In this document: one piece after another, positions 5,298-7,469 of the stretch
How positions within the stretch are numbered: position 1 is the first letter of the stretch
Layout: each line of letters starts with the position of its first letter
Assembly (NCBI GenBank): GCA_003165095.1
Contig: PLSH01000063.1
Coordinates: 1-7,469, forward strand
Source of the DNA: Acidobacteriaceae bacterium
GTDB lineage: Bacteria; Acidobacteriota; Terriglobia; Terriglobales; Acidobacteriaceae
Length of the DNA stretch: 7,469 nt
Direction: 5' to 3'
The notes under the pieces: model-generated
Seen by the model: only the letters and a program-made list of their open reading frames with translations
What the model was told of the DNA's origin: nothing
The model's database searches: none
Made by a program: the position numbers and the translations under genes

Positions 5298-7469
5298 TTA
5301 CTGATCGCGGGTCTGCTTGACGGCGCGTGGGGGTGTGGTGACATCGGTGTAGGCGGGAGTTTCCTGACTGCCGAGGCGTGGGGCGGAAGGGGATTCCGAC
5401 GCAGCTCTACAGTTTCGGAGGTCGCGCAGAATCTCAGCTTTTTCGCGGGCGTATTGCCCGGCCAGGCGAGTGAGGGCATAGGTGATGATGTCGCTGTGGT
5501 GCAGTTCCGAGGCTGTTGGATCGCGGCGCATGTTGAGCCAGAGCCGGTGCACCAACTGCACGTCGTCCGGGCTCAGGGCGGGAGCATGGGGTCCGATGAA
5601 GAAGACCTTGACCTCGCCTTGCGGGCCGATGACATAGAAGTTGAACTGGCGCTTGGGCTCGGGCAGCGCCTCCCAGGCCTGCCCCATGTGAAATGCCTGT
5701 TCCTCGGCGGTCATGGAACTGGAGAGTCCGGCGACGACTGAGTCCACTTCCAGCGAATTGGCGCCCTGCACGAGCGCGGCGAAGATATCTCCGGCGGGAA
5801 CCACCAGCAGCGAAACTTTTTTTCCAAAGCTTTCAGCCACCGAGACGGCCTTGGTGAAGAGCATCTGCTCGTTTTCGCTGAAGCTCTGCTGCTCGGCGCT
5901 GAGATACTCCGGGCCGCCCACGCCCATGAGGCGCACGCTGATGACCACCACGTCGCGTTCTTCGGTGCTGGTGCGGCCCAGCGTCCACTTCAACGCGAGA
6001 GGGTTGGCAGCGTCGCGCATGGTGACCATGACGCCGCCGGCCCGGATGGCAGCCGATTCGCGGCTTACGGTGTCCTGGTGTTCGAGCTGGAATTGATCCC
6101 TCATCTGCCGGGCGGTGAGCGCATGCTTGCGGAGGTTGGAGCGCTCGGAGATGGAGAAGATGACGAAGAAGGCTGCGGCAAAGACAATGCCGCTCACCGT
6201 GGCCACGGACTTGGTGAACAGGTTAACGATGGCGGTGGAGAGTAGCACCAGGAAGACGGAAATCAAGCCGACGGGGACTTCGGTATTTCCAATGCGAATG
6301 TTCGGTGGCACCTTCCAGCCGCGCTCGCCATGATATTTCCAGCGCAGCACCAGCATGGCCAGGCTGTTGAAGGTGAACGACCAGATGACGCCGAAGGCGT
6401 AAGCCTCGCCCAGGGTGATGATGTTGCCCCGGCTGGCGACGATGGTGACCATCTGTAGGATGAAGACGAGATTGATAATGCGGGAACTGGTGCCAAACCT
6501 GCGGTGTGGCTTGCGGAACCAGTCGGTGAGCACGCCGTCCTCGGCAACGCGCATCAGGACGCCGGTGGAGCCGATCATGGAGGTGTTGATGGCGCCGGAA
6601 AGGATGAGGAACCCGACGAGCACAACGAAGATGCGGAAGACGATGCGCCAGAACATCGGACCGACCATGTACATTGCGAGTCCGGCGATCAGGTTGTCCT
6701 GATAGATGTGGGTACGCGGGCCGGTGGGGATGAGCATGGAAGCGAGCAGCGTGGCGCCGCCGGTAAAGATGAGGCTGTAGATGGCGATGACGATTGCGGC
6801 GCGCTTGAGGTTTTTGAGCTTGGGGTGCTCGATCTCGCGGTTGACCTGAGCCAGGCTCTCTTCGCCGCTCATGGCGAGCACGGAGTGTCCAAAGGCCATG
6901 AGGATGCCGAAGAGGCCAAACAGCGGCACCAGGGGAGTTCCCTTGAGGAAGCCGAGGGCCTCGGGGCTGAATTTGAGATGAGCCGGCGTGGGCGGCGGCG
7001 GCAGGTGAACGCCACGCACCATGACGGAAAAAACGCCCCAAATGAGGAGAATGATCACCATGACCGTGGTGATCTGCATGACGCGCAGCGCCTTGCCGCT
7101 GGACTCCTCGATGCCTTTTATGTTCTGCCACCAGTAGTAGATGGTGACCAGGGCCGCGAACACCGCCGAGGTGTAGTTCATGTCGAACTGGAAGGGATGC
7201 CCCTGGGCGTCCATGAGAGCGGGAGGGAGCCAGTGGCTGTTGTTTGCCACCGTCATCAGTTCGTTCATTAATCCGGTAATGTATTGCCCGGCCGAGACGC
7301 CGGAGATGGGGCCGGTGAGGATGTAATCGAACATCAGCGCCGAGACGCTGAGCTTGGCGAAGGTGCCTCCCAGGGCTTCTTTGACGACGCGATAAACGCC
7401 GCCGCGAGTAAACATCGAGCAGCTTTCAACGTAGACGGCGCGAACGGCAAAGCTGAACAGCATGATGCC
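5298..7469 (-). CDS. APC-superfamily amino acid permease with C-terminal UspA-like domain (partial, N-terminus off right edge)
   Basis: The reading frame is open to the window edge: 723 codons are visible and the N-terminus (helix 1 and part of helix 2) is missing. Numbering from the first visible Met (7463), about ten membrane helices span residues 1-440. The hallmark APC segment is GHSVLAMSGEESLAQ followed by REIEHPKLKNLKRA (192-222), matching the G-x-E...E-x-x-x-P-x-x-x-x-x-RA pattern around helix 6 that carries substrate contacts. An amino acid or amine is the likely substrate, taken up by ion-coupled transport or exchange. From about residue 475 a soluble region contains VVVISVRLMG, a helix ending in AESFGKKVSLLVVP, and DSVVAGLSS. 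This resembles a universal stress protein (UspA) alpha/beta unit, with only partial nucleotide-binding signature. A polar, Pro/Ala/Ser-rich tail ends the protein. The UspA-like part is probably cytoplasmic and regulatory; that is inference. Confidence 0.88.
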   Translation of the reverse strand, partial: GIMLFSFAVRAVYVESCSMFTRGGVYRVVKEALGGTFAKLSVSALMFDYILTGPISGVSAGQYITGLMNELMTVANNSHWLPPALMDAQGHPFQFDMNYTSAVFAALVTIYYWWQNIKGIEESSGKALRVMQITTVMVIILLIWGVFSVMVRGVHLPPPPTPAHLKFSPEALGFLKGTPLVPLFGLFGILMAFGHSVLAMSGEESLAQVNREIEHPKLKNLKRAAIVIAIYSLIFTGGATLLASMLIPTGPRTHIYQDNLIAGLAMYMVGPMFWRIVFRIFVVLVGFLILSGAINTSMIGSTGVLMRVAEDGVLTDWFRKPHRRFGTSSRIINLVFILQMVTIVASRGNIITLGEAYAFGVIWSFTFNSLAMLVLRWKYHGERGWKVPPNIRIGNTEVPVGLISVFLVLLSTAIVNLFTKSVATVSGIVFAAAFFVIFSISERSNLRKHALTARQMRDQFQLEHQDTVSRESAAIRAGGVMVTMRDAANPLALKWTLGRTSTEERDVVVISVRLMGVGGPEYLSAEQQSFSENEQMLFTKAVSVAESFGKKVSLLVVPAGDIFAALVQGANSLEVDSVVAGLSSSMTAEEQAFHMGQAWEALPEPKRQFNFYVIGPQGEVKVFFIGPHAPALSPDDVQLVHRLWLNMRRDPTASELHHSDIITYALTRLAGQYAREKAEILRDLRNCRAASESPSAPRLGSQETPAYTDVTTPPRAVKQTRDQ

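Noticed and set aside
5286..5300. Terminator between the converging hydrolase and permease genes
   Set aside because: The stops are nine bases apart and no hairpin with a T-tail lies between them; termination must occur inside the opposite gene or by Rho.
6223..7271. Long open frames on both strands within the permease region
   Set aside because: Their composition (Arg/His/Gln-rich or Glu/Asp/Gly-rich) is typical of antisense or shifted reading of a membrane protein gene; the APC frame explains the region.
1..7469. Mobile element, CRISPR array, tRNA, defence or biosynthetic cluster
   Set aside because: No transposase, integrase, regularly spaced repeats, tRNA-like cloverleaf or related genes were found; the content is conserved housekeeping genes and lineage-typical unknowns.

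Overview
The window looks like chromosomal DNA of an Acidobacteriota bacterium, probably class Terriglobia. The evidence is moderately high GC, a secreted protein and a degenerate methyltransferase-like protein that resemble families I associate with this phylum, and an intergenic repeat of the CTCCGCTCAGGATGAC type that is common in such genomes. The taxonomy is an inference from protein character; no search was run.

Left edge (1-189): the first 33 codons of a minus-strand lysyl-tRNA synthetase gene (lysS, GTG start) run out of the window. It is divergent from a plus-strand cluster encoding the membrane half of the F-type ATP synthase.

ATP synthase F0 cluster (190-2330): atpZ, atpI (ATGA overlap with atpZ), atpB (subunit a) and atpE (subunit c, with a signal-peptide-like N-terminus). 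A 250-base gap carrying a dispersed-repeat remnant separates atpB from atpE. A perfect 12-bp hairpin ends the cluster directly after atpE. The genes for subunits b, delta and F1 do not follow, so the synthase genes must be split between loci. Subunit c has part of the sodium-binding signature (Gln, Glu, Ser), but the supporting Tyr and Thr are replaced.

Middle (2336-4456): a minus-strand exported protein of unknown function converges on atpE and diverges from a bactofilin gene. The bactofilin gene is followed by a methyltransferase-fold protein with a broken SAM motif. An extended -10 promoter candidate and two adjacent hairpins lie in front of the bactofilin gene.

Right part (4542-7469): a UPF0173-type metallo-beta-lactamase-fold hydrolase converges, nine bases apart, on a large APC-superfamily amino acid permease. 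The permease has a C-terminal cytoplasmic domain resembling universal stress proteins, and its N-terminus lies beyond the right edge.

I see no mobile element, CRISPR array, tRNA, rRNA or defence system. This is mostly ordinary core genome. The points most worth a second look are the split F0 cluster with its unusual c subunit, the repeat inside that cluster, the bactofilin/degenerate methyltransferase pair, and the permease-sensor fusion.
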